This document shows positions 38,217-47,592 of a stretch of 64,000 nt of DNA, one piece after another. Below the pieces are notes generated by a model. It saw only the letters and a program-made list of their open reading frames with translations. It did not search any database and was not told the origin of the DNA. The DNA comes from Lachnospiraceae bacterium YSD2013 (GTDB lineage Bacteria > Bacillota > Clostridia > Lachnospirales > Lachnospiraceae). Made by a program: the position numbers and the translations under genes. The DNA is taken from assembly GCA_900100895.1 (NCBI GenBank), contig FMTX01000017.1, positions 29,501 through 93,500 on the forward strand. The letters are read 5' to 3'. Position 1 is the first letter of the stretch. Every line of letters starts with the position of its first letter.

Positions 38217-39719
38217 ATGGACAAGTATTTAATGGCTTTGGATCAGGGTACCACTAGTTCGAGGTGCATTCTTTTTGACAGAAGCGGAAATATAGTTAAC
38301 ATGGCTCAGCGCGAGTTTACACAGATTTATCCCAAGCCCGGCTGGGTAGAGCACAACGCTATGGAGATATGGTCTTCGCAGCTTGCGGTTGCTCTTGAGG
38401 CTATGGCGCTCGTGAATGCGGACTTTAGCAAGATTGAGGCTATCGGCATTACTAACCAGCGCGAGACCACAATCGTGTGGAATAAGAACACCGGCGAGCC
38501 CGTTTACAACGCTATCGTGTGGCAGTGTAAGCGTACCGCCGACTATATCGAGAAGGTTAAGGCTGAGGGTATGACAGACAAGATTCGTGAGAAGACCGGT
38601 CTGATTCCCGATGCATATTTCAGCGCGACCAAGCTTAAATGGATACTTGATAACGTGGAAGGTGCCCGTGAGTCGGCCGAGAAGGGCGATTTGCTCTTCG
38701 GTACGGTCGATACGTGGCTTATGTGGAATCTTACCAAGGGCAAGGTTCACAAGACCGATTACACCAACGCTTCCCGTACCATGCTTTTTAATATCAACAC
38801 GCTTGAGTGGGACAAGGAACTCTGTGATTACTTCGACATACCGATGTGTATGCTTCCGGAGGTTGTGAAGTCGAGCACGTTTTTTGGCAAGACGGAGTCC
38901 TTTGTGCTCGGAGGTGAGATACCGATTACAGGCGTTGCGGGCGACCAGCAGGCTGCGCTGTTCGGACAGTGCTGCTTTGAGGCCGGCGATGCCAAGAATA
39001 CATACGGAACGGGTTGTTTCCTGCTTATGAATACGGGCAAGAAAGCAATCTTCTCCAATAACGGTCTGGTAACGACCATCGCGGCGAGCGAGAGCGATGA
39101 GCCCGAATACGCGCTGGAAGGCAGCGTATTCGTGGCGGGTGCCACAGTGCAGTGGCTGCGCGACGAGATGCGCATGGTCGAGACCGCGCGCCAGACCGAA
39201 GAGTTCGCGACTGTCGTGCCCGACACCGCGGGCGTGTACCTTGTACCCGCCTTCGTAGGTATGGGCGCGCCCTACTGGGACCAGTACGCGCGCGGCACCG
39301 TCGTAGGCGTCACCCGCGGCTGCAAGAAAGAGCACTTCATTCGCGCAGCTCTCAAATCCATCGCCTACCAGACCACCGACGTACTTAAGTCCATGGAAGA
39401 AGACTCTTCCATCAAGCTTAACACTTTGAAAGTAGACGGCGGCGCCAGCGCCAATAACTTCCTCATGAAGTTCCAGGCCGACATGCTCGGCCTAAGCGTC
39501 GAGCGCCCCAAGTGCATAGAGACCACCGCCCTCGGCGCGGCATACCTTGCCGGTCTTGCCACAGGCTACTACAAGAACCGCGCCGACATCGTTTCCAACT
39601 GGAAACTCGGCCGTCGCTTCGAACCCACCATGGATATGCCTACCCGCAGAAAGTTATTGAAGGGTTGGGATGTGGCAGTGAAGTGCGCACAACTTTATGG
39701 TGAACTTACCAACGAATAG
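38217..39719 (+). CDS. glpK: Glycerol kinase
   Basis: 500 residues, the normal length. FGGY-family motifs: [19 protein letters not shown] at the N-terminus, [37 protein letters not shown], and [20 protein letters not shown] near the C-terminus. It phosphorylates glycerol to feed the oxidoreductases encoded just upstream. AGGGGGGT precedes ATG. The stretch from about 39150 to 39620 is markedly richer in G and C with C-ending codons than the first 900 bases, hinting at a recombined segment. Confidence 0.96.
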   Translation: MDKYLMALDQGTTSSRCILFDRSGNIVNMAQREFTQIYPKPGWVEHNAMEIWSSQLAVALEAMALVNADFSKIEAIGITNQRETTIVWNKNTGEPVYNAIVWQCKRTADYIEKVKAEGMTDKIREKTGLIPDAYFSATKLKWILDNVEGARESAEKGDLLFGTVDTWLMWNLTKGKVHKTDYTNASRTMLFNINTLEWDKELCDYFDIPMCMLPEVVKSSTFFGKTESFVLGGEIPITGVAGDQQAALFGQCCFEAGDAKNTYGTGCFLLMNTGKKAIFSNNGLVTTIAASESDEPEYALEGSVFVAGATVQWLRDEMRMVETARQTEEFATVVPDTAGVYLVPAFVGMGAPYWDQYARGTVVGVTRGCKKEHFIRAALKSIAYQTTDVLKSMEEDSSIKLNTLKVDGGASANNFLMKFQADMLGLSVERPKCIETTALGAAYLAGLATGYYKNRADIVSNWKLGRRFEPTMDMPTRRKLLKGWDVAVKCAQLYGELTNE

Positions 39720-39730
39720 CTAGATTTGGA

Positions 39731-40010
39731 AGATTCTATGGTCGGCCAATGAACATCGCGGGCAAAAGTCTTTCAGCAAAACTCTATCGCAGTGTCGGCG
39801 CTTAGCGGCTGTATTTTGGCCGCTTATGCACGAAAACACTTTTGTTTGAGTTGCAAAAAAGGGCTGTGCTGTCCCTCAAGCACCACTTTTTGCGTAGGGC
39901 AGACCGCAGTCTCAACGGAGCGTCTGACCGGCCGCTACACGAGATTGAAGCGGGAGAGGGTTTTGGGGGAAGACTTTTGCCCGCGATGTGGGGTGGATTG
40001 CATAGAATCT
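39731..40010. repeat. 280-bp inverted-repeat element between convergent genes (MITE-like or structured RNA)
   Basis: Outer arms AGATTCTATG (39731-39740) and its exact complement (40001-40010) enclose inner arms of a perfect 20-bp match, ACATCGCGGGCAAAAGTCTT at 39753-39772 and its complement at 39970-39989, separated by 12 and 11 non-matching bases. The interior holds further hairpins (TTAGCGGC with GCCGCTTA; GCAAAAA with TTTTTGC). A plus-strand frame at 39792-40037 would give an 81-residue Cys-rich peptide with CLSCKKGLCC and FCPRCGVDC, but no ribosome site supports it. The right arm overlaps the stop of the MATE gene. It may be a non-autonomous mobile element or an RNA. Confidence 0.7.
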
Positions 40011-41370
40011 AGGCGATGCGCTTACGGAGCTTGTTAAAGACTATGATGAAGCAGATGATGTGGACGGTTGTGGTGATGGTCCAGGAGATGGGGTAGGAGA
40101 TATAGAGATTTTCGAGGGAGCGGAAGGCTCTGAAAATCGTGAATATCCACAGGATTCGGAAGCCGCAGGCACCGAGAAGCGAGACTATCATGGGCATTAC
40201 GGAGTAGCCGAGACCGCGCAGTGCGCCTACGCAGGTGTCCATCATGCCACAGGTGAAGTAGGTAAACATTATGATGGCGAGACGGCGCATACCGTAAGCG
40301 ATGACGACGGATTTGTCGGCGTCATTGGCATAGAGTGAGAGTAACTGCGGTCCGAAGACGTAGGAAAGAGAGCCGGCGATGAGACCGACTGCCGCTACGC
40401 TTCCGAGGCAGATTAAGAAAATCTTTCTGATACGGGCAAAATAATGCTTGCCGTAGTTCTGACTGACAAAAGAAAGGCACGTTACATGGAAAGTATTCAT
40501 CGTAACGTATACGAATCCTTCTATGTTGCAGGCAGCGCTGTTGCCGGCCATGGCATCGGCGCCGAAAGAATTGATGGACGACTGAATCAGGACATTTGAA
40601 ATAGAGAAGATTGAGCCCTGAAATCCCGCAGGCAGACCAAGACGCAGTATCTGGCCGAGCTTGTCTCGGTAGATGTGCACTTTCTTAAGCTCGAAGCGGT
40701 ATGATTCGTCGGAGACCATAAGACAGCGAATCGTAAGAACTGCCGAGATGGCCTGTGATAAAATGGTAGCATAAGCCACACCGGCAACGCCCATGTGGAA
40801 TACCACGATAAAGATAACGTTACATATCGCGTTAATGGCACCTGATATGGTAAGATAGTACAAAGGGCGCTTTGTATCGCCGATTGCACGCAAGATAGCG
40901 GCACCGAAGTTGTAAAGCATCAATACCGGCATGCCGAGGAAATATATACGAATATAAAGAGTCGCCATGGGAAGCACGGACTCATGAGTGCCCATAAGAA
41001 CAAGAATCTTGGGCGCCACAATTATTCCCAGTATAGACAATATGACACCGCTGATAACGGAAAGCGCAATGGATGTATGAACCGTTTCATGCACATCCTT
41101 GTCCTGACCCGAGCCGAAATACCTTGCGACCAAGACATTGGCAGCGGTGGAAAGACCGATAAATACATTTGTAAGCAGGTTAATTAAAGACGACGTGGAG
41201 CCGACCGCCGCAAGGGCTTCTTTGCCCACATATCGTCCCGCTACAATCATATCCACAGCATTGAATAAAAGCTGTAACAGTCCCGACAGAATCAAAGGAA
41301 CAGTGAATATCCAGATCTTACTAAAGAGCGGACCTTCACACATGTTCATACTATATTTTTTGTTTTTCAT
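40009..41370 (-). CDS. MATE family efflux transporter
   Basis: 453 residues with 12 helices. Family motifs in the two half-repeats: FNAVDMIVAGRYVGKEALAAVG near the N-terminus and the equivalent NSFGADAMAGNSAACNIEGF in the second half; also FIGLSTAANVLVARYFGSGQ. It exports drugs or metabolites by cation antiport. It is a monocistronic minus-strand gene, divergent from the glycosyltransferase gene, and convergent with glpK. Confidence 0.94.
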   Translation of the reverse strand: MKNKKYSMNMCEGPLFSKIWIFTVPLILSGLLQLLFNAVDMIVAGRYVGKEALAAVGSTSSLINLLTNVFIGLSTAANVLVARYFGSGQDKDVHETVHTSIALSVISGVILSILGIIVAPKILVLMGTHESVLPMATLYIRIYFLGMPVLMLYNFGAAILRAIGDTKRPLYYLTISGAINAICNVIFIVVFHMGVAGVAYATILSQAISAVLTIRCLMVSDESYRFELKKVHIYRDKLGQILRLGLPAGFQGSIFSISNVLIQSSINSFGADAMAGNSAACNIEGFVYVTMNTFHVTCLSFVSQNYGKHYFARIRKIFLICLGSVAAVGLIAGSLSYVFGPQLLSLYANDADKSVVIAYGMRRLAIIMFTYFTCGMMDTCVGALRGLGYSVMPMIVSLLGACGFRILWIFTIFRAFRSLENLYISYPISWTITTTVHIICFIIVFNKLRKRIA

Positions 41371-41449
41371 ATATATACCATACGCAAATTGAGTTATAGC
41401 ATCATTATCATTTCTTTAGTAGTTAAAAACAAGGGGGAAAACTGCTGAT

Positions 41450-42472
41450 ATGATTACAATTTCTGCTTGCATGATTGTCAAAAACGAAGAAAAAGTGCTC
41501 GCAAGATGCCTCGATTCGCTTAAAGGCATCTGGGATGAACTTATTATTGTGGACACAGGTTCCACCGACAAGACCAAAGAAATCGCCGCGCGTTACACCG
41601 ATAAGATTTATGACTTTAAGTGGATAGACGATTTCAGCGCCGCGAGGAACTTTGCCATGGACAAGGCAACCTGCGACTACATCTACACTCCCGATGCCGA
41701 CGAGATATTGGACGATGATAACCGCGAGAAGTTCCTTAAGTTAAAAGAACTTCTTTTGCCGGAAATAGAGATTGTGGAGATGCGCTACGTCAATCAGCTT
41801 GAGAACGGCACCGTTTATAACTTTGACAAAGAATACAGACCGAAGCTTTACAAGCGCCTTCGCAAGTTTACCTTCATCGAGCCCGTTCACGAGACTGTGC
41901 GCCTCGATCCGGTGGTGTTTGAAAGCGACATTGACATCATTCATAAGCCCGAGACCGTTCATTCGGGCCGTGACATCGGAATATTTGAAAAGATAATAAA
42001 TGAAGGCGGTTCGCTCAGCATCCGCCTTGCCAAAATGTATGCCAAGGAACTCATGATTTCGGGGCAGGAAGCGGACTTTAGGAACGCCACCCCGTACTTC
42101 AAAGCCGTTGCGGACAGCACCGCCAATGAAGAGCTTTTGAAGCTTGCCTGCATCGTGGTATCCGAAGCCGCAGCCATCAGAAACGATCCCGAAGAACTGC
42201 TTAAATACGCCCTGAAGGACGTTGCCAGCGACGGCAGTAGTGAAACTTGCACAATACTCGGGGCCTACTATGAGTCGAAAGGCGACCTGTTCGAAGCTGC
42301 CGTATGGTATTACAACGGTCGATACGAGACCGCGCCCCAGGCCAATATCAAGTACAATACCACACTTCCGCTCAAGGGACTCGTCCGTGTTTACAAGGCT
42401 TTGGGAGATGAGGCAACCTCCGCAAGTTATGAAAAAGAACTTGAGGAACTTCTCGCTTCCGACACCGAATAA
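41450..42472 (+). CDS. Family 2 glycosyltransferase
   Basis: 340 residues. The GT-A start ISACMIVKNEEKVLARCLDSL and DELIIVDTGSTDKTKEIA, and the metal-binding DxD in YTPDADEIL, are clear. The segment RLRKFTFIEPVHETV resembles SunS-type transferases. The C-terminal about 130 residues are helical with TPR-like character (LLKLACIVVSEAAAIRNDPEELLKYAL). No membrane helix, so cytoplasmic. GGGGGA precedes the start. It may glycosylate a peptide or protein; the acceptor is unknown. Confidence 0.9.
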   Translation: MITISACMIVKNEEKVLARCLDSLKGIWDELIIVDTGSTDKTKEIAARYTDKIYDFKWIDDFSAARNFAMDKATCDYIYTPDADEILDDDNREKFLKLKELLLPEIEIVEMRYVNQLENGTVYNFDKEYRPKLYKRLRKFTFIEPVHETVRLDPVVFESDIDIIHKPETVHSGRDIGIFEKIINEGGSLSIRLAKMYAKELMISGQEADFRNATPYFKAVADSTANEELLKLACIVVSEAAAIRNDPEELLKYALKDVASDGSSETCTILGAYYESKGDLFEAAVWYYNGRYETAPQANIKYNTTLPLKGLVRVYKALGDEATSASYEKELEELLASDTE

Positions 42473-42498
42473 ATGTTTTATAACAGATTGACAATTGT

Positions 42499-42530
42499 TA
42501 AAGGGATTGTAGGATGATACAATCCCTTTT
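42499..42530 (+). terminator. Terminator after glycosyltransferase gene
   Basis: AAAGGGATTGT, loop aggatga, then ACAATCCCTTT with a T-run. It lies about 27 bases after the stop. Confidence 0.85.
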
Positions 42531-42537
42531 GCTGTCT

Positions 42538-42577
42538 GCATGGAAATTGTCTTCCGTACATCGGAAGAGATTTTCAT
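42538..42577 (+). promoter_or_regulatory. Hairpin ending at the ribosome site of the next gene
   Basis: CATGGAAATTGTCTTCCG, loop tacat, CGGAAGAGATTTTCATG, a long imperfect stem whose 3' arm ends immediately before the GGAGG of the next gene. It could affect translation start or simply end upstream transcripts; there is no T-run. Confidence 0.4.
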
Positions 42578-42587
42578 GGAGGAATAA

Positions 42588-44249
42588 ATGATTAAAAATA
42601 AAATATCGGGTCGCTTACTCAAAGTATTCGCGGCCGCGGCTATAATAATTCTTTTTGTGATATTTGCCAAAGAAAATGCCTATGCGGCATCCTTTAGCCA
42701 TGTCCACACCGATTCCTGTTATTCAAGCGTTACACAGACCTGCTCACATCACGTTGAAGGTGAAATAAAATATCCTACTTTTCACTGCAACAGTTGCGGA
42801 AAAATGCAGATGTTTGTAGAAATTATACATTGGGAAGTATGCCCGGGTGCGGGGCGCATCAGAGCAGCTTATACGGAGTATTGCACCGTGTGCAATTCCT
42901 ACAGAAAGAGCGAGGACATCAGCCCCGGAAGCCACTCATATAGCACGACAAGTCTTACATGCGGAATGGACGAAAGCACACCTGTTGCCGAGATAAGTAT
43001 CGGCGCGGTAAGTACGGCGCCGACTAACGGAAGCGTTACCCTTAACATCAATGTAAGCGGCGGTGATTCGGGATTTGCACTCGCTGATGCTCCCTATGAT
43101 TTCGGTCAGGGTTATACTTCGAATCCTTCTTTTGACGTAACCGAAAACGGGACTTATACCGCGACGGTTATGGATTCACGTGGCCGTACCGCATCGGTAA
43201 CTTTCACGGTTGATTGCATCGACAAGGATCTCCCCGTGATTGAAAGTGTCACCAAAAGCACCGAAGCGTGGACCGAAGACGGTGTAGTTCTCACGGTTAC
43301 AGCTCACGACGACAAGTCCGGGCTCCCCGCAGAGGCGTATTCTTTTAACGGAGGAGCCTTCACTTCTTCGAACTCAGCCAAGATTACTTCCAACGGCGAC
43401 ATAAGCGTTAAGGTCCGCGACACCGCCGGCAACATCACAGAGACCGTGATTCATGTAGGCAACATCGGCAGAGATCCCGCAGTAGTGGAAGCCGAGCGCA
43501 GAGAGGCAGCCCGTCTCGCCGCGGAAAAAGAAGCTGCCGAGAAGGCCGAAGCCGACAGAATCGCCGCCGAGAAAGCAGCCAAAGAAAAGTCATCCAAAAA
43601 CTCCAAAAAGTCGGACAAGACCGCACTTGACAAGAATTCAAAGACCGGCGACAAAAACTCAAAGACCGTGGACGGCAAGAAGGCTAAAATCGACGAAAAG
43701 GCGGTTAAAACCGCAGTGAAGAAATCTGTCAAAGCAATAGTTGCCTCTTCACAGATGCGTGATGCCGAGGGCAAGCTCATTACAGTCAAGGACATCACCA
43801 AGGCTTCACTTAAGGAACTTGAAGCGGGAGATGTTATTGAATCCGTGAATGATTTGAAGGGCACAGCCGATTCTCAGAGCGATGCCGATTGGCAGGAGGG
43901 CGGCGCAAGTGTCGGCGGATTTTCAATTTTGAAAGCCTCCGTCGGTGGAGTTGCAGTGACTGTCGGAGGAATTCTTCTTTTGCTCGGAGCGTTTGTAATC
44001 TCACACTTTAACTACGTATACATCTTACAGGGCGGCAAGAAGCGCATTATCTGCAGATGCCGCGTAATTCCCGACGGCGACAAGCTCACCGCAGTGGTTC
44101 CCAAGGCTAAGCTTAAGGGACACGGCAAGTACCTTCTTTTTATCTCTCCTTGGAAGAAGGGCTTCAAAAAGAAAGCGTCCGTAAGTGTTAAGCTTGAGGG
44201 CGAGGACCACTTGATTCCTACGGATGAGGGTGTTGCATTTAAATATTAG
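42588..44249 (+). CDS. Exported Cys/His-rich surface protein with internal anchor
   Basis: 553 residues. The N-terminal helix (VFAAAAIIILFVIFAKENAYAAS) is a signal peptide. The mature start has HVHTDSCYSSVTQTCSHHVEG and HCNSCGKMQM, CTVCNSY, a Cys/His pattern seen in many Firmicute surface proteins. Two Ig-like or bacterial-Ig modules follow (about 130-295). Next comes a Lys, Ala and Glu-rich stretch (RREAARLAAEKEAAEKAEAD) and a low-complexity NSKTGDKNSKTVDGKK region. A helix at about 455-478 crosses the membrane, leaving a basic C-terminal domain of about 75 residues inside (or the reverse). Function unknown; likely envelope sensing or attachment. Confidence 0.8.
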   Translation: MIKNKISGRLLKVFAAAAIIILFVIFAKENAYAASFSHVHTDSCYSSVTQTCSHHVEGEIKYPTFHCNSCGKMQMFVEIIHWEVCPGAGRIRAAYTEYCTVCNSYRKSEDISPGSHSYSTTSLTCGMDESTPVAEISIGAVSTAPTNGSVTLNINVSGGDSGFALADAPYDFGQGYTSNPSFDVTENGTYTATVMDSRGRTASVTFTVDCIDKDLPVIESVTKSTEAWTEDGVVLTVTAHDDKSGLPAEAYSFNGGAFTSSNSAKITSNGDISVKVRDTAGNITETVIHVGNIGRDPAVVEAERREAARLAAEKEAAEKAEADRIAAEKAAKEKSSKNSKKSDKTALDKNSKTGDKNSKTVDGKKAKIDEKAVKTAVKKSVKAIVASSQMRDAEGKLITVKDITKASLKELEAGDVIESVNDLKGTADSQSDADWQEGGASVGGFSILKASVGGVAVTVGGILLLLGAFVISHFNYVYILQGGKKRIICRCRVIPDGDKLTAVVPKAKLKGHGKYLLFISPWKKGFKKKASVSVKLEGEDHLIPTDEGVAFKY

Positions 44250-44266
44250 TACAGGCGTACCGTGAC

Positions 44267-44296
44267 CGGTCGGCGGATTACATCCGCCGGCCTTTT
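44267..44296 (+). terminator. Terminator before hisC
   Basis: GGTCGGCGGA, loop ttaca, TCCGCCGGCC, then TTTT. One G-T pair in a 10-bp GC-rich stem. Confidence 0.8.
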
Positions 44297-44391
44297 GCGT
44301 GCGTAGAGACATTAACTATTGAAATAATATGAAAAACCCTTTAAACTGAATGAGTATTTTCTTAAAGTAATAATGAAAGGATGTGTACAAT

Positions 44392-45447
44392 ATGTGGGAA
44401 GATTACGTGAGAAAGGTTGAGCCTTACGTTCCCGGTGAACAGCCTAAGGTTTCCAATCTTATTAAGCTTAATACCAATGAGAATCCGTATCCGCCGGCTC
44501 CCGGTGTTTTCGAGGTTTTAAAGCATGCCGATGCCACGGAACTTAAGAAGTATCCCGACCCGACCTGTTCGGTGCTTGTGGATGCCCTTGCGGATTTTTA
44601 TCATGTGGACCGCGAGAAGATATTTGTGGGCGTGGGTTCGGATGATGTGTTAAGTATGGCTTTTCTCACGTTTTATAACAGCGATGTGCCCATTCTTTTT
44701 CCGAATATTACGTATTCTTTCTACGATGTGTGGGCTAATCTCTACAGGATTCCTTACAAGCAGATTCCGCTTATGGAGGACTTCTCGGTTCGCAAGGAAG
44801 ACTACTATCAGGCCAACGGCGGCGTAGTGCTGGCCAATCCCAATGCGCCTACGGGTGCCAATCTTCCGTTTAAGGATGTGGAGGATATCTTGGAGCACAA
44901 CCGCGACGTTGTGGTAATTGTGGATGAAGCTTATGCGGACTTCGGCGGTGAGTCGGTGCTTCCGCTTATCGATAAGTACGATAACCTTCTGGTGGTGCAG
45001 ACGTTCTCCAAGTCACGCTCGCTCGCGGGACTTCGCATCGGTTATGCGTTTGGCTGTAAGAAGCTTATCAAGTACATGCTTGATGTTAAGTTTTCTTTTA
45101 ACTCTTATACCATGAACAGACCTGCGCTTGAGATGGGTGCGGCTTCTCTTCGCGACAGAGCATACTTCGAGGAGAAGGTGGCAGCAGTCATCAAGACCAG
45201 AGAGTGGACGAAGGGTGAGCTTAAGAGACTGGGATTTTCTTTTGCCGATTCGAAGACCAACTTTATATTCGCGCGTCATGAGTCGGTGCCGCGTGACTAT
45301 ATCTTCACGCGTTTGAGAGAGGAAAATATTCTGGTGCGCGCTTTCAAGGGCGACATTGTTAAGGATTATTTACGAATTTCCATAGGTACAGATGAAGAAA
45401 TGCGTGTTGTAATAGAGACGCTTGAAAAGATTTTGAAAGAGAAGTAG
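44392..45447 (+). CDS. hisC: Histidinol-phosphate aminotransferase
   Basis: The ATG at 44392 is better spaced from AAAGGA than GTG at 44383. About 351 residues, normal for HisC. Aminotransferase class I/II motifs: KLNTNENPYPP, VGVGSDDVL, NPNAPTGANL, VIVDEAYADFGGES, the PLP lysine Lys207 in TFSKSRSLAGLRIGY, and the substrate Arg in YLRISIGTDEEM. It acts in histidine synthesis (imidazole acetol-phosphate to histidinol-phosphate), and related enzymes may also use aromatic substrates. No other his genes are adjacent, so a broad role is possible. Confidence 0.92.
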   Translation: MWEDYVRKVEPYVPGEQPKVSNLIKLNTNENPYPPAPGVFEVLKHADATELKKYPDPTCSVLVDALADFYHVDREKIFVGVGSDDVLSMAFLTFYNSDVPILFPNITYSFYDVWANLYRIPYKQIPLMEDFSVRKEDYYQANGGVVLANPNAPTGANLPFKDVEDILEHNRDVVVIVDEAYADFGGESVLPLIDKYDNLLVVQTFSKSRSLAGLRIGYAFGCKKLIKYMLDVKFSFNSYTMNRPALEMGAASLRDRAYFEEKVAAVIKTREWTKGELKRLGFSFADSKTNFIFARHESVPRDYIFTRLREENILVRAFKGDIVKDYLRISIGTDEEMRVVIETLEKILKEK

Positions 45448-45460
45448 GAGATTTAAATTA

Positions 45461-45955
45461 ATGTTTAAGAAGTATTTGGTAGTATTTTTATGGTCGATGG
45501 TTCCGCTTGTGGAATTAAGAGGAGCGATTCCTTTCGCATATGGGTTTAAGGCTGCCGATCCTGAATTCAATTTGCTTTGGGCGTATATCATTATTGCGAT
45601 AGGCAATATGCTTCCGGTTCCCTTCATTTTCTTCTTTGCACGTAAGGTGCTTGAGTGGGGAGCCGACAAGCCTGTAATCGGTAAGTTTTTCACCTTCTGC
45701 CTTGAGAAGGGACATAAAGGCGGAGAAAAGTTAAAAGAAAAAGCAGGCAGAAGCCTTTTTGTGGCGCTCCTTCTTTTTGTAGGAATTCCGCTTCCCGGAA
45801 CCGGTGCGTGGACGGGTACGCTTGCCGCATCCATCCTCGATATGGATTTTAAGTCAAGTATTCTTGCTGTAATACTTGGTGTTGCTTTGGCAGCAGTAAT
45901 TGTCAGTGTAGTATGTTTACTTGGATTCGGAGCGTGGCTCGGAATCGCGGGGTAA
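45461..45955 (+). CDS. Small multidrug export family membrane protein
   Basis: 164 residues, four to five helices. The segments VPLVELRGAIPFAYGF, NMLPVPFIFFFARKVLEWG and VGIPLPGTGAWTGTLAASILDM are typical of the COG2426/Sm_multidrug_ex family, related to DedA-like proteins by the re-entrant ELRGAIP and G-P-G motifs. Despite the family name, a drug-export function is poorly established. It starts 13 bases after hisC. Confidence 0.88.
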   Translation: MFKKYLVVFLWSMVPLVELRGAIPFAYGFKAADPEFNLLWAYIIIAIGNMLPVPFIFFFARKVLEWGADKPVIGKFFTFCLEKGHKGGEKLKEKAGRSLFVALLLFVGIPLPGTGAWTGTLAASILDMDFKSSILAVILGVALAAVIVSVVCLLGFGAWLGIAG

Positions 45956-45964
45956 TGCATTTTT

Positions 45965-46711
45965 ATGGAAGCTTATACGGATTTTGCGAGCGTATATGAC
46001 GAATTCATGGAGGATACGCCTTACGACGAGTGGTGCGCGGATATCGTGGATAACTTGCGTGGTTTCGGCATCACCGGTGGATTAGTGTGCGAACTCGGCG
46101 CGGGAACCGGCGAGATGACGAGGCGACTGCGCGATAAGGGCTTTGATATGATAGGTATCGATTCTTCGGAAGAGATGCTTATGAAGGCTCGTGAGAAGGA
46201 AGGCGATTCTTCCGATATCCTGTATCTGTGTCAGGATATGCGCGAGTTTGAATTGTATGGTACGGTTGCCGCGGTTGTGAGCGTGTGCGACTGTATTAAC
46301 TATATTCTTGAAGAGTCGGAACTTGTTACGGTGTTTAAGCTTGTGAACAATTATCTCGATCCTTCGGGAATCTTCATTTTTGATTTTAATACCAAACATA
46401 AATATCGTGATGTTATCGGGGAAAGCACCATTGCCGAGAATCGTGAGGATGAGAGCTTCATCTGGGAGAATTTCTATGATGAGGAGAGCGATATCAATGA
46501 GTACGATATCACTTTCTTTGTCCGCGAGGGGGAACTGTTCAGGCGATTCACGGAGACGCATCTTCAGCGCGGGTATGAGCTTTCTGAGATGAAGGCGGCT
46601 ATTGAAGCGTCCGGGCTTGTGTTTGTGAAGGCTTATGATGCGGACACGAAGGGCGAGGTGACCGATGACAGCGAGCGAGTTGTAGTTATAGCAAGAGAGT
46701 GTGGAAAATGA
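45965..46711 (+). CDS. Class I SAM-dependent methyltransferase
   Basis: 248 residues. FASVYDEFMEDTPYDEW is a familiar N-terminus for this group; motif I is CELGAGTGEMTRRLRDKG, followed by IGIDSSEEML and a CQDMREFEL motif with the adenine-binding Asp. The C-terminal region has antiparallel strands (ITFFVREGELFRRFTETHLQRGY). Substrate unknown. Its stop overlaps the hslO start (ATGA). Confidence 0.9.
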   Translation: MEAYTDFASVYDEFMEDTPYDEWCADIVDNLRGFGITGGLVCELGAGTGEMTRRLRDKGFDMIGIDSSEEMLMKAREKEGDSSDILYLCQDMREFELYGTVAAVVSVCDCINYILEESELVTVFKLVNNYLDPSGIFIFDFNTKHKYRDVIGESTIAENREDESFIWENFYDEESDINEYDITFFVREGELFRRFTETHLQRGYELSEMKAAIEASGLVFVKAYDADTKGEVTDDSERVVVIARECGK

Positions 46712-47586
46712 GTGATTATATAGTACGTGCAACGGCGGCTAACGCCAATATAAGAATATTTGCGGCAGATACGCACGAAATGGTGGAGCATGCAAGGCAG
46801 GCGCACAATACCAGCCCTGTCATGACGGCGGCTCTTGGACGTTTACTTACTGCGGGCGCCATGATGGGTGTCATGCAGAAGGGCGACGCGGATTTGCTTA
46901 CGCTTCAGATTAAGGGCGGCGGTCCCGCGAAGGGTCTCACCGTTACGGCGGACTCTCACGGACGCGTTAAAGGTTACGCTGTGGTGCCCGATGTTATGCT
47001 TCCTCCCAATGCGGCAGGCAAGCTTGATGTAGGTGGCGCGCTGGCTCCCGGATTTTTAACTGTTATCAAGGACTTGGGACTCAAGGAGCCTTATATCGGC
47101 GAGACAATGCTTGTTACCGGAGAAATCGGTGACGATTTGACCGAGTACTTCATGTCCAGTGAGCAGGTACCTTCTTCTGTCGGCCTTGGTGTCCTCATGA
47201 ACAAGGACAATACCGTAAAGCGTGCCGGCGGCTTCATCGTACAGCTGATGCCTTTCGCCGATGAAGAGGTTATCTCGCGCCTTGAGGAGAACCTTAAGAA
47301 GATTACATCTGTGACCGCGCTTCTTGACGGCGGCGCTACTCCAGAGGATATCGTGAAGATGATATGCGATGGTTTCGATATCGAGTTTAACGATACCATT
47401 CCCACTTGCTTTTACTGCAACTGCTCCAAGGAGCGCTTCGCCCAAGGCCTTATCTCCTTGAATGATCAGGACATGCAGGAAATGATCGATTCCGGCGAAA
47501 CAATCGAAGTCAACTGCCGATTCTGCGGCAAGCACTACTACTTCGATACGGAAGAATTGAAAGAGATTAATAACTTACGTAAATAA
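46708..47586 (+). CDS. hslO: Redox-regulated chaperonin Hsp33
   Basis: About 292 residues, starting at the ATG that overlaps the methyltransferase stop. N-terminal Hsp33 fold: HNTSPVMTAALGRLLTAGAMMG and IKGGGPAKGLTVTADSHGRVKGY. The C-terminal zinc switch is complete: Cys237 and Cys239 in FYCNCSKERF, and Cys270 and Cys273 in CRFCGKHY. Oxidation of these activates holdase function in the cytoplasm. It is the last gene of the hisC-led operon. Confidence 0.96.
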   Translation: MSDYIVRATAANANIRIFAADTHEMVEHARQAHNTSPVMTAALGRLLTAGAMMGVMQKGDADLLTLQIKGGGPAKGLTVTADSHGRVKGYAVVPDVMLPPNAAGKLDVGGALAPGFLTVIKDLGLKEPYIGETMLVTGEIGDDLTEYFMSSEQVPSSVGLGVLMNKDNTVKRAGGFIVQLMPFADEEVISRLEENLKKITSVTALLDGGATPEDIVKMICDGFDIEFNDTIPTCFYCNCSKERFAQGLISLNDQDMQEMIDSGETIEVNCRFCGKHYYFDTEELKEINNLRK

Positions 47587-47592
47587 CTTGTG

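Noticed and set aside
38229..39335. 368-codon open frame on the minus strand of glpK
   Set aside because: It is antisense to a well-supported glycerol kinase, has no family features, and such frames arise from the codon bias of the sense gene.
39792..40037. An 81-residue Cys-rich protein gene
   Set aside because: No ribosome site, it lies wholly inside and beyond an inverted-repeat element and overlaps the MATE gene end; zinc-ribbon look of FCPRCG may be chance.
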